DNA of 64,000 nt from Acidobacteriota bacterium (GTDB taxonomy: Bacteria; Acidobacteriota; Terriglobia; Bryobacterales; Bryobacteraceae). The position numbers and the translations under genes were made by a program. The notes below the pieces were generated by a model. That model ran no database searches and was not told the DNA's origin. It saw nothing but the letters and a program-made list of their open reading frames with translations. Position 1 is the first letter of the stretch. Every line of letters begins with the position of its first letter. The stretch is from positions 1 through 64,000 of the forward strand of contig JACPNQ010000040.1 of NCBI GenBank assembly GCA_016185425.1, in the 5' to 3' direction. Below are positions 24,411 through 32,944 of this stretch, piece after piece.

Positions 24411-25370
24411 ATGGCATCCCGATACGAAGCATTCGACCGGTCGCGCTTGTTGATCAAGCCGCTCGGTGAGCGGACGCACGACCTGGAGATCTCGCGGTGG
24501 ATGTCATTGTCCGACACACCGCCTTCCTTTACCCACGCCGATCTGCCGGCCATCGCCCAGCGCCTGCGCGCGGCGAAGGAACGCGGCGCGGCACGGATTC
24601 TGATGATGGGCGCCCACGTGCTGCGAGCCGGCGTGAACCGGTTCCTGATCGACTGGTTGGAGCGCGGCGTCATCACGCACGTTGCTTTCAACGGCGCCGG
24701 CGCGATTCACGACTACGAGCTGGCGCGCATCGGCGCGACAACGGAGAGCGTGGCGAGGTATATCCGCTCCGGAGAGTTCGGGCTTTGGCGCGAAACCGGC
24801 GAGCTGAACAACGTTATCGTGGAGGCCGCCGCGGAAGGGCTGGGCCTCGGGGAGAATGTCGGACGGCATATCGAGACCTCAACGTTTTCCTACAAAGACC
24901 TAAGTGTCTTCGCCGCCGCCTACCGCGCGGGTGTCCCCGCCACTGTTCATGCAGGCATCGGCTATGACATTCTGCATGAGCATCCAAATTGCGACGGCGC
25001 CGCGGTAGGCGCTTCCAGTTACCGCGACTTCCTGATCTTCGCCCGCTCCGTCGAGAATCTTGAGGGCGGTGTGATGCTCTCGTTCGGTTCGGCGATTATG
25101 GCTCCCGAAGTCTATCTGAAGGCGCTGGCGATGGCGCGCAATGTGGCGCATCAGGAGGGACGCGTTGTTCGTAACTTCGCGACCGGCGTGTTCGACATGG
25201 TGCCCATCGGCGGCGACATTCACCGTGAACTGCCCAAGAGCGACCCGGGCTATTATTTCCGCCCACACAAAACTATATTGGTGCGGACGGTGGCCGACGG
25301 CGGCGAAAGCTTCTATTTCTGCGGCGACCACCGCGCGACGCTGCCTGCGCTGTGGAGCCTCACACGATGA
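24411..25370 (+). CDS. conserved protein, deoxyhypusine-synthase-like layout
   Basis: The 319-residue product starts MASRYEAFDRSRL. It has GARILMMGAHVLRAGVN, HVAFNGAGAIHDYE, DLSVFAAAYRAGVPATVHAG and GVMLSFGSAIMAPEVYLKAL. The succession of nucleotide-binding-like segments resembles the deoxyhypusine synthase fold, but the catalytic Lys of that enzyme is not evident and no eIF5A exists in bacteria. It lies 5 bp after a HAD phosphatase and overlaps the PfkB kinase by ATGA. A role in sugar metabolism fits the context, but the function is unknown. Confidence 0.6.
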   Translation: MASRYEAFDRSRLLIKPLGERTHDLEISRWMSLSDTPPSFTHADLPAIAQRLRAAKERGAARILMMGAHVLRAGVNRFLIDWLERGVITHVAFNGAGAIHDYELARIGATTESVARYIRSGEFGLWRETGELNNVIVEAAAEGLGLGENVGRHIETSTFSYKDLSVFAAAYRAGVPATVHAGIGYDILHEHPNCDGAAVGASSYRDFLIFARSVENLEGGVMLSFGSAIMAPEVYLKALAMARNVAHQEGRVVRNFATGVFDMVPIGGDIHRELPKSDPGYYFRPHKTILVRTVADGGESFYFCGDHRATLPALWSLTR

Positions 25371-26341
25371 CAACCGCCGAGTTGCTGGAGAAGATTGCCT
25401 CTCTGAAAGTGCTCGTTGTCGGCGACATTTGCCTCGACCGCTGGTGCTGGTATGAGCCCGCATTGGCGCTGGCTTCCGCGGAGACTGGGATTCCCCGGAT
25501 TGGTGTGATTCGGACGGAAGTGACGCCGGGCGCCGGTGGAACGGTTGCAAATAACCTTGCGGCATTCGGTGTGACGACGGTAGCCGTTCTCGGCGTTGTG
25601 GGTGCGGATGGGTTTGCATGGGAACTGCGGGAAGCGCTGGCCGCTCGCGGGATCGATGGTTCTCTGCTGCTCGAAGCTCCCGAACTGCAGACATTTACTT
25701 ACACCAAACTGATCAACAATCAGACCGAAGCGGAAGATCTGCCCCGGGTTGATTTCGTCGTTACCCGCGCGCTCTCCGAAACCATGGAGATGCAGCTTGT
25801 GCGGCGGTTCCTGGATAATGCCGAACGCTTCGACGTGATCATCGTGAGCGATCAGGCCGAGACGTCGGCGGGAGGTGTTGTCACGCCCGCGCTTCGAGGG
25901 GCGATCGAGTCCACCGCCGCGGCGCATCCGGACAAAGTCGTCTGGGTCGATTCCCGCGCGCGCGCCGAACACTATCAAGGTGTAATCGTGAAGCCGAATC
26001 TGAAGGAAGCCACCGATGCCTCGAACCGTGCATTGGGCCGCGTGGATTTCCAGGCGCTGCGCGCGCACTGCGCCGCGCCATTTCTGATAGTGACGTTCGG
26101 CGGGGAAGGTGTCCACATTTACGACGCCGAGGGCGAGCACTGGGTAAAGACCGAACCCGTGGCGGATCCGGTGGATATCTGCGGTGCCGGGGACAGCTTC
26201 AGCGCCGGCGCCGCATGTGCTTTTGCGGTGACGCGCGACCCTGTGGCTGCGGCGGAATTCGGCAATCGAGTCGCCTCGATCACCATTACGAAGAAGGGGA
26301 CCGGCACTGCGGCGCCGGCCGAGTTATTGGCCAAAGGATGA
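25367..26341 (+). CDS. PfkB-family sugar kinase, RfaE/HldE domain I-like
   Basis: The 324-residue protein begins with KVLVVGDICLDRWCW, as in the kinase half of HldE. It carries the first PfkB signature GAGGTVANNLAAFG and the second DICGAGDSFSAGAAC, whose Asp is the catalytic base. The nucleotidyltransferase half of HldE is absent. The likely substrate is a heptose or hexose phosphate, by similarity to RfaE. ATG 25367 overlaps the upstream stop. Confidence 0.8.
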   Translation: MTTAELLEKIASLKVLVVGDICLDRWCWYEPALALASAETGIPRIGVIRTEVTPGAGGTVANNLAAFGVTTVAVLGVVGADGFAWELREALAARGIDGSLLLEAPELQTFTYTKLINNQTEAEDLPRVDFVVTRALSETMEMQLVRRFLDNAERFDVIIVSDQAETSAGGVVTPALRGAIESTAAAHPDKVVWVDSRARAEHYQGVIVKPNLKEATDASNRALGRVDFQALRAHCAAPFLIVTFGGEGVHIYDAEGEHWVKTEPVADPVDICGAGDSFSAGAACAFAVTRDPVAAAEFGNRVASITITKKGTGTAAPAELLAKG

Positions 26342-27198
26342 ACACGCTCGCCATCGATATTGGCGGTACAAAGTTCACTATCGCCGTTTTCGATTACGCC
26401 GGGGCGATGGTCCGCCGCGAGTCCCGCGCGACGGATCGCGAAGGCGGTAAAGACTGGATGCTGGCCCAGATCAAGACGATCGTCCGGGAGTGGGCGGCGG
26501 CGATGCCGCTCCAGCGCTGTGCGATCGGCTTTGGCGGCCCAGTGGATTTTGAGCGGCAGATGGTGGCGCTCTCGACCCATGTCGGCGGTTGGGCGGATTT
26601 CGACCTCTGCCTCTGGGTGCGGCGAGAGTTGGGAATTGAGAGCGTCGTCATGGACAACGACGCCAACGCCGGGGCACTGGGCGAAGGCGTTCACGGGGCG
26701 GGCCGGGGATTCCGTCCACTGTTCTACATGACCCTCTCCACAGGCATCGGCGGCGGCATTCTGACGGCGGACGGTGTGTATCGCGGCGCGGACTCGTACG
26801 CCGGAGAACTCGGCCACCTGACCATTCGCCCGGAGGGGCCCGATTGCCTCTGCGGTTCGAAGGGATGCTTTGAACGGATGTGCTGCGGCCTGTGGTTGGA
26901 ACGCGACTATGGCAAGACAGCCAAAGAACTGATCGAGGACCCGGATTTTGTGGACGCTTATGTCGTTAACCTTGCTCTGGGTCTGAAGGCCTGCATCATG
27001 CTGCTGAATCCCGCCCGAATGGTGATCGGCGGCGGCATCGGCAAAGCTGGAGATAAGTTGTTCATCCCCCTGCGCAACGAGCTGCGCCGGCAGGTAACGT
27101 CCTGGAGCCGTGCGCGCCTCGACATTGTTCCGGGTGCGCTGGGCGACGATTCAGTGTTGTACGGCGCGCTGGAGCTGGCGCGGTTACACCGCGTGTAA
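26338..27198 (+). CDS. ROK-family sugar kinase
   Basis: The start is ATG 26338, which overlaps the upstream stop by ATGA. The 286-residue protein has the phosphate motif LAIDIGGTKFTIAVFD at its N-terminus, catalytic VVMDNDANAGALGE and the ROK zinc site CLCGSKGCFE. ROK kinases phosphorylate glucose, ManNAc or similar sugars. There is no N-terminal DNA-binding domain, so it is an enzyme rather than a repressor. It ends the five-gene unit and converges with an ABC gene (15-bp overlap). Confidence 0.87.
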   Translation: MNTLAIDIGGTKFTIAVFDYAGAMVRRESRATDREGGKDWMLAQIKTIVREWAAAMPLQRCAIGFGGPVDFERQMVALSTHVGGWADFDLCLWVRRELGIESVVMDNDANAGALGEGVHGAGRGFRPLFYMTLSTGIGGGILTADGVYRGADSYAGELGHLTIRPEGPDCLCGSKGCFERMCCGLWLERDYGKTAKELIEDPDFVDAYVVNLALGLKACIMLLNPARMVIGGGIGKAGDKLFIPLRNELRRQVTSWSRARLDIVPGALGDDSVLYGALELARLHRV

Positions 27199-27861
27199 CT
27201 GGCCGTCCCGCATCTGAACGATGCGGTGGGCAAAGGCCGCCGCCTCCGGGTTGTGCGTAATCATGAGGATCGTCTGGCCGATGCGCTCATTGAGGCTGCG
27301 CATGAGGTCCAGGACGAGGCTGGAGTTCTCGGTGTCGAGGTTGCCGGTGGGCTCGTCGGCAAGAAGAATGGCCGGGTGATTGACGATAGCGCGGGCGATG
27401 GCGACTCGCTGCTGCTCGCCGCCGCTCAGTTGGCGCGGCTTGCGGTCCAGCTTCCTGTGGATGCCGAGGATCTCAAGCACGTCCCGGAACTGAGCGTCGA
27501 TCGGGCCCTTGGCATGGGCAATATCGCGTGCGATCTCGATGTTGTCGCCGACGGTCAGCGTCGGCAGAAGATTGTACTTCTGAAAGACGAAGCTGACGGT
27601 CTTCTTGCGCAGGTTGGTGCGGCCGGAGTCGGATAGCTTCATCAAGTCCTGGCCGTCGATGAGGACAGTGCCGGAGGTGGGAGGCGTCAACCCGCCGAGA
27701 ATGTGAAAGAGCGTTGACTTGCCGGAACCCGACGGGCCCGCAATCGCCAGAAACTCGCCCCGCTCCACCGCCAGGTCCACTCCACGTAGCGCATGAACGT
27801 CTACGTCGCCCGAACGGAAAGTCTTGCGCAGTTCACGAATGCCGATAATCGGCTCAGTCAT
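27184..27861 (-). CDS. ABC transporter ATP-binding protein, LolD/MacB type
   Basis: The 225-residue ATPase has Walker A GPSGSGKS, the signature LSGGEQQRVAIARA, Walker B ILLADEPTGNLD and a switch His in MITHNP. The NLDTEN segment after Walker B is typical of the MacB/LolD class that drives FtsX-like permeases. The start is ATG 27861, which overlaps the permease stop by 8 bp. Confidence 0.92.
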   Translation of the reverse strand: MTEPIIGIRELRKTFRSGDVDVHALRGVDLAVERGEFLAIAGPSGSGKSTLFHILGGLTPPTSGTVLIDGQDLMKLSDSGRTNLRKKTVSFVFQKYNLLPTLTVGDNIEIARDIAHAKGPIDAQFRDVLEILGIHRKLDRKPRQLSGGEQQRVAIARAIVNHPAILLADEPTGNLDTENSSLVLDLMRSLNERIGQTILMITHNPEAAAFAHRIVQMRDGQLHAV

Positions 27862-28948
27862 AGGACAACGACTCCAGTGCATCCTGCCGCGCGGCCTTGA
27901 TCGCCGGGTACAGCACGCCGAGCAGGGCGCCAAATAACGTAATTCCACTCGCGATCGGCCACCACTCATAGACAATGGCCTGCGGGAACGAGGCGGGAAT
28001 AAAGGTGCCCAGCAGCCATTTCGTTCCGTAGCTCATGCCGATGCCGAAGAAGCTGCCAATCACGGCCATCAGGACCGTTTCCCGGACGAGTATCCCTAGT
28101 ACGTAAGCTTGGCCCGCGCCGAGCGCTTTCAGGATTCCGATCTCGCGCGTCCGTTCCAGGATAGCCGTGTACATGGCCAGGAACACGACAAGAAATCCGA
28201 AGAGCACGCTGAGCGTCATCACCACCCGGATGAACACCTTCAACTCCGGCAGGCTGTTGACGGAGAACTGCGATGCGAGTTCGTCCATCGAGTAGATCGG
28301 ATAGTCGACCAGAGTTTGCTTGAAATGCGCGATGACTTCAGCAGTTCTCGACGGATCGTCCAGCTTTACGTAGATCACCGAAACCTTGCCAGTTGTGGCC
28401 GTAACATCCTGCAGGATGGGCTTCGGAAGCATCACCCGTGCCAGTTTGCCGCCGCGGAATACGCCGGCCACGCGCCAATCCCGGTTCAGGATCTTCACCA
28501 TGGCGCCGGCGTGGAGCTTCTTCTCCTTCGCGTAGTACTCGTCGATAATCGCTTCCTGGGTCTGCCGGAATGGCCCGCCCTCAAAGAACGTGAAGCCGTC
28601 GCTCATGCGCGAAAGTTCTTGGAAATCGACACCGTGGACCGTGCTGACGCCGCCAAGCGGGTAGATCACCACGCCGGTCGCCTGCTGTACATGTGGCTGT
28701 TCGGCAGCCCAGCCGACAAGCCGTTCATTGATATTCGGCGGTGTGATGCCGATGGCGGAGGAACCGGAGGGGCGAATAATAATGTGCGCTCCTACGCCGC
28801 GCGTCCGCTCTTCCTGGTCGCGAAACATACCCTCGCTGACGCCCACCAGCGTTAACATCATCGTAACGCCGAGCCCAATTGCCAGCGAACTCAATAGTGT
28901 CCGCACCGGCCGGTGCTTCAAATTCTCCCAAACCAGCTTGTAGACCAA
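27854..28948 (-). CDS. FtsX/MacB-like ABC permease
   Basis: The 364-residue protein has one N-terminal membrane segment (about 17-37), a periplasmic domain (about 40-240) and three C-terminal membrane segments, the MacB-PCD/FtsX architecture. The ERTREIGILKALGA coupling helix is visible. Such transporters often push substrates from the periplasm by a mechanotransmission stroke. The start is TTG 28948, backed by TACAAT six bases upstream. No adaptor or outer-membrane partner is present. Confidence 0.87.
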   Translation of the reverse strand: MVYKLVWENLKHRPVRTLLSSLAIGLGVTMMLTLVGVSEGMFRDQEERTRGVGAHIIIRPSGSSAIGITPPNINERLVGWAAEQPHVQQATGVVIYPLGGVSTVHGVDFQELSRMSDGFTFFEGGPFRQTQEAIIDEYYAKEKKLHAGAMVKILNRDWRVAGVFRGGKLARVMLPKPILQDVTATTGKVSVIYVKLDDPSRTAEVIAHFKQTLVDYPIYSMDELASQFSVNSLPELKVFIRVVMTLSVLFGFLVVFLAMYTAILERTREIGILKALGAGQAYVLGILVRETVLMAVIGSFFGIGMSYGTKWLLGTFIPASFPQAIVYEWWPIASGITLFGALLGVLYPAIKAARQDALESLSYD

Positions 28949-28954
28949 GGTTTC

Positions 28955-28960
28955 ATTGTA
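28955..28960 (-). promoter_or_regulatory. TACAAT -10 element, leaderless TTG start
   Basis: On the minus strand TACAAT ends 6 nt before the TTG of the permease. There is no Shine-Dalgarno sequence. Confidence 0.5.
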
Positions 28961-29014
28961 TCGCGCCGTATTGGCCGATGCCGTGTTTGCTACCCTGAGA
29001 GTTCACTAAGCAAC

Positions 29015-31558
29015 ATGTCGTTTCAGATCCGTCCGCAACATGAGTTTTTAGTTCAGCCAGCACTTCCCGCCGCCCTGTCGCGCCTCTCCGAACTTGCTTA
29101 CAATCTGCTCTGGGTATGGGATCGGGACATCCGCAGCATGTTCCGCCGCCTCGATCCCGCCGAATGGCGCGGGTCGTCTCACAACCCTGTCCGCATGCTG
29201 GGCCAAGTCTCCCAGGCAACTCTCGAAAAGAACGCCGCCGACCCGCGTTTCGTCGCCATGTACAAGAAATCCTGCGACAAGCTGGACACCTATATGGCCG
29301 CCACCCCCGTCGGCAGCGACAAGCTCATCGCGTATTTCTCGATGGAATATGGCTTGGCTGAGTGCTTGCCGATCTATTCGGGCGGTCTCGGCGTGCTTTC
29401 CGGCGACCACATGAAGGGCGCGTCCGATCTGGCGTTGCCGCTCGTCGGCGTCGGCCTCCTTTACCAAAAGGGCTATTTGCGCCAATCCTTGAATCCGGAT
29501 GGCTGGCAGATTGAAAAATCGCCGGAGAACGATTTCTACACACTTCCGTTGCGTCCGGTGGTCAAGGAAGACGGCTCGGAGCTAACCGTCGATGTGCCGA
29601 TGCCCGGCGGCGACATTGTGGCCAAGGTTTGGAAGATCCAAGTGGGCCGCGTCAGGCTATTCCTGCTCGACACGAACATCCCGCAGAACAAGAATCCGGA
29701 AATGCGCGACATCACGGATCAACTGTACGGCGGCGATTCCCACACGCGCATTCGCCAGGAGATCGTGCTGGGCATCGGCGGCCTGCGTGCCCTTCGCGCG
29801 CTCAAGATCGAGCCGACCGTCTACCACATGAATGAGGGGCACTCCGCATTTCTCGGCGTGGAGCGAATTCGCGTGCTGATGGCGAATCACGGCCTGAGCT
29901 TCGACGAAGCCATCGAAACGTGTCGCGCCAACAACGTATTCACTACGCACACCCCGGTTCCCGCGGGTATCGACCTCTTCGATACGGGACTAATGCACTA
30001 CTACTTCCGCGAGTATTGCGAACGCACCGGGTTCTCCATCGATCAACTCCTGTCGCTCGGCCGGCGCAATCCGTCCGATCAGGGCGAGTCGTTCTCCATG
30101 GCGATCCTGGCCATCAAGACGAGTTGCTGGCGCAATGCCGTTAGCGCCCTGCACGGCGTCGTATCGCGCGAGATGTGGCAGGACTTGTGGCCAAACGTGC
30201 CGTCGTGGGAAGTGCCGATCACGCACGTGACTAACGGCGTCCACCTGCGTTCCTGGGTGAATGGCGATCTGGTTCAGCTCTACGACACGTATCTGCAACC
30301 GGATTGGCGCGATAAGGCCACCGATCCGGATACGTGGAAGCTGCTGGACGACATCCCGGACAACGAAATCTGGGATGCGCATAAGAAGCGAAAGCGCCAG
30401 CTCATTACCTTCGTGCGCGCCCGTTTGCTGCAGGGTGCGCAACAGCGCAAGTCCTCGTCGGCCGAGGTGCGCCGTCTGTCAGAGGCGCTGGATCCCGACG
30501 CAATCACCATCGGTTTCGCGCGGCGGTTCGCAACGTATAAACGCGCAACGCTGATTTTGCGGGACTTGCCGCGCTTGAAGCGCATGCTCACCAACAACCG
30601 GATGCCTGTGCAGATTCTCATTGCGGGCAAGGCGCACCCGAAGGACATTCCGGGTAAGACGCTGATCCGCGAAATCTTCCAGCTATCGCGCGATCCGGAA
30701 ATCGCGAACCGGCTGATCTTCGTTGAGGACTACTCCATCGCTGTCGCGCGCGAGCTGGTGCACGGCGTGGATGTGTGGCTCAACAATCCGCGGCGCGGCG
30801 AAGAAGCTTGCGGCACGTCGGGCATGAAGGCCGGCATCAACGGTGTTCTGAATCTCTCGATTCTTGACGGCTGGTTCGACGAATCCGATGACGTTTCCGG
30901 CGGATGGGCGATTGGCGACCGGGAGTCATACTCCGACGACCAGGACGACATTCACGCCTCGTCTATACTTTCGCTTCTCGAAAACGAGATCGTGCCCCTC
31001 TATTATGCGGCTCGCGCCGACGAAGTGCCGGTGGAATGGGTTCGCCGCATGAAGCAGTCGATCAAGGCGTTGACGCCGCAGTACGACGCGCGGCGCATGC
31101 TGGACGACTATTCCCGGTTGCTCTATGATCCCGCGCACGCCTATCGCGCCGAAACGCGCAGCGACAACTTCACTCGCAGCCGCAACCGCGCGGCCTGGGA
31201 CAAGCAGGTGCAGGCTTCCTGGCCAAACGTGAAGTTTTTGGAAGTGGGTGGCGCTCCGCATGGGCCTGTACTTTCCGGCCAGCCGATGCCGATGCGCGCG
31301 CAGGTGGACCTGGCAGGCCTTGTACCCGGCGATGTTCGTGTCGAGGCGGTCGTTGGCCGCATCGATGCGAACGGCGCGCTGGGCGATACGGAGATCGTCT
31401 CGCTTTCGCCGCTTGAGCAGCGCGGAGAGGCATGGCTATTCGGCTGCGACTTCGCGCCAAGCCAGACCGGCCGCCTTGGTTGCGCGTTCCGCATCTCCAG
31501 TAATCACTTCGACCAGCCGTTGACCCGGCCTTGCAACGCCTTGCTCAAGTGGAGTTAA
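29015..31558 (+). CDS. glgP: alpha-glucan phosphorylase (GT35)
   Basis: The enzyme cleaves alpha-1,4-glucans with phosphate to release glucose 1-phosphate. The 847 residues start MSFQIRPQHEFLV and have the N-terminal DUF3417-like domain, then FSMEYGLAECLPIYSGGLG. The pyridoxal-phosphate Lys is in ACGTSGMKAGINGVLN near residue 605. This matches the short bacterial/archaeal phosphorylase branch. Only 66 bp separate it from the divergent ABC permease. Confidence 0.93.
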   Translation: MSFQIRPQHEFLVQPALPAALSRLSELAYNLLWVWDRDIRSMFRRLDPAEWRGSSHNPVRMLGQVSQATLEKNAADPRFVAMYKKSCDKLDTYMAATPVGSDKLIAYFSMEYGLAECLPIYSGGLGVLSGDHMKGASDLALPLVGVGLLYQKGYLRQSLNPDGWQIEKSPENDFYTLPLRPVVKEDGSELTVDVPMPGGDIVAKVWKIQVGRVRLFLLDTNIPQNKNPEMRDITDQLYGGDSHTRIRQEIVLGIGGLRALRALKIEPTVYHMNEGHSAFLGVERIRVLMANHGLSFDEAIETCRANNVFTTHTPVPAGIDLFDTGLMHYYFREYCERTGFSIDQLLSLGRRNPSDQGESFSMAILAIKTSCWRNAVSALHGVVSREMWQDLWPNVPSWEVPITHVTNGVHLRSWVNGDLVQLYDTYLQPDWRDKATDPDTWKLLDDIPDNEIWDAHKKRKRQLITFVRARLLQGAQQRKSSSAEVRRLSEALDPDAITIGFARRFATYKRATLILRDLPRLKRMLTNNRMPVQILIAGKAHPKDIPGKTLIREIFQLSRDPEIANRLIFVEDYSIAVARELVHGVDVWLNNPRRGEEACGTSGMKAGINGVLNLSILDGWFDESDDVSGGWAIGDRESYSDDQDDIHASSILSLLENEIVPLYYAARADEVPVEWVRRMKQSIKALTPQYDARRMLDDYSRLLYDPAHAYRAETRSDNFTRSRNRAAWDKQVQASWPNVKFLEVGGAPHGPVLSGQPMPMRAQVDLAGLVPGDVRVEAVVGRIDANGALGDTEIVSLSPLEQRGEAWLFGCDFAPSQTGRLGCAFRISSNHFDQPLTRPCNALLKWS

Positions 31559-31625
31559 CCGCGATACCGTCGTTATAAATCCTGTTTCTTGCTGAGTGGC
31601 ACGATGCGTGCTCACTTAGGGGACA
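31559..31625 (+). other. short spacer with an imperfect hairpin
   Basis: AGTGGCACG (31595-31603) and CGTGCTCACT (31607-31616) pair with one bulged T around an ATG loop. No T-run follows. It may be a weak end signal for glgP. Confidence 0.3.
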
Positions 31626-31883
31626 TTGCTCACCCAACTTGCCGACGAACTCCTCGTCAAAGACATCTGCGAATGCAGCGCCGGCCTCGCCGCCTTATCC
31701 GATGACGAACTCCAAGCCGCTTACGATCACGTCCTCGAACCGTACGCCCTGGAACTTCTCATCGGCGCTCACAAAAACTCCTAGTGGTCCAACCGCAACC
31801 TCGTCATCGCCGCCAACCACGGCCCCATCCATCTCCTCCAAGCTGCCTTCTATGCGGTCAAGCTCGAAGTGCAGCGACGGTAG
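31626..31883 (+). pseudogene. decayed small ORF with in-frame amber stop
   Basis: From TTG 31626 the frame reads 52 codons (start MLTQLADELLVKDICEC) to a TAG at 31782. It then continues in the same frame for 32 more sense codons to TAG 31881, with a protein-like composition (LVIAANHGPIHLLQAAF). No family is recognised. Read-through, or two separate reading frames, cannot be excluded. It lies in a decay zone next to an IS remnant. Confidence 0.4.
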
Positions 31884-31899
31884 GCCGCTCAATCAACCT

Positions 31900-32110
31900 T
31901 CAGCCGCCCTTCAAGAGATCAACAGCGGCGTATATGAACGCGCATCCCAAGGCGACAAAGAACGGACGAGCCAACCACTTGGGCATTGATGGGCCTTCCT
32001 GTCTGCTGCCCAGATTCTTGAAGTAGAATCGACCACCAAATATCCTGGCAAGAAGGCTGACACCGCCCAGAAGCAAGAAGAAACCGCCTAGCCGACACTG
32101 TCTCGCGTTG
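31900..32110 (-). pseudogene. truncated small membrane protein gene
   Basis: The minus frame ends LGGFFLLLGGVSLLAR, then FYFKNLGS, and a second hydrophobic segment FFVALGCAFIYAAVDLL before the stop at 31900. Two membrane segments are plausible. Upstream of about 32110 the same frame runs antisense through the IS630 remnant and loses protein character, so the 5' part was probably replaced by the insertion. Confidence 0.45.
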
Positions 32111-32115
32111 GGTGA

Positions 32116-32496
32116 TGCGGCTACTTCGGTGCCGTGCGGATAAGGGATGGACGATTCATTTTTTCCCGGGAGATGAACAAGTTCAACGCCGTGACTTTCT
32201 TTGCTTTTCTGCGAGTTCTCTGGCGGACCAGTATTCGCAGCGGCCGACACGTAGTCGTCATCACCGACAACGCCAAATACCATCACGCCCTCCTTCACAA
32301 GGACTGGCGGGAACAGCACGCCCGCCATTTTGTCCTGGACTATCTGCCGCCTTATAGTCCAGGGCTGAATCCGATTGAACGTGTCTGGAAGCTCACCCGG
32401 CGCCGCTGCTTGCACAATCGCTACTTCGCGCAACTGGACGACGTGATTCAATCCATCGAATCCGATTTCGAATTGGCTGATTATCGGAAGATTTGA
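32116..32496 (+). mobile_element. IS630-family transposase, C-terminal remnant
   Basis: The frame from 32116 to the TGA at 32494 encodes about 126 residues of the DDE domain: GYFGAVRIRDGRF, VVITDNAKYHHA (second catalytic Asp) and LDYLPPYSPGLNPIERVWK (catalytic Glu). A TGA at 32113 and the lack of the first Asp and the N-terminal HTH show that at least half of the gene is missing. No terminal inverted repeats or TA duplications were found. The element is inactive. Confidence 0.85.
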
Positions 32497-32509
32497 ATTC
32501 TAGCCAGCG

Positions 32510-32860
32510 CTACTTCGGCTCGCGAGAATCGAGCAGTCGTCGTGGATCGAACAAGTGCAGCGGTTTGAATGACTTGGAATTCCACTTCTTGCCCGGTTCA
32601 AACTGCACACCGAGGAAGTATCCATGATCGCGGAAAACACAGTAGCGAACCTCGCCTACATACTCCGTCTGCATTACCGTCATCCGAATTCCGGTCCGGA
32701 GCGGAATCTCGTCCTCAACCTGCAAGCACGCCCCCATGCCGGAGATATCTTCCAAGTTAGCTACCGTTCGACGTGAACCGCCGTCCCCGTCACACCACTC
32801 GATATCAACCAGATCCGCGCACATCAACCGCGGTTCGATGCGTCTCTCTGCCATACCCAT
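32510..32860 (-). CDS. PilZ-domain protein
   Basis: The 116-residue protein has ERRIEPRL near the start and LEDISGMGACLQ at about residues 36-47, which together resemble the RXXXR and D/NXSXXG c-di-GMP motifs of PilZ; the first motif is only approximate. It is a single-domain adaptor. Genes for motility or polysaccharide synthesis are not adjacent. Starts at ATG 32860 or 32854 are both possible. A TATACT lies 24 nt upstream. Confidence 0.72.
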   Translation of the reverse strand: MGMAERRIEPRLMCADLVDIEWCDGDGGSRRTVANLEDISGMGACLQVEDEIPLRTGIRMTVMQTEYVGEVRYCVFRDHGYFLGVQFEPGKKWNSKSFKPLHLFDPRRLLDSREPK

Positions 32861-32944
32861 TTATCGGACAGCCGTCCGGTTTTGAGTATAGGAAGAGCCG
32901 GCGGAAAATTACCCTATTACTCCTAGGGTCATTGCCCACGGAAA

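Noticed and set aside
31695..31892. 65-codon minus frame starting MSGLPSLHFELDR
   Set aside because: It is antisense to the amber-interrupted frame, and the + strand translation looks more protein-like across the stop. Neither is certain.
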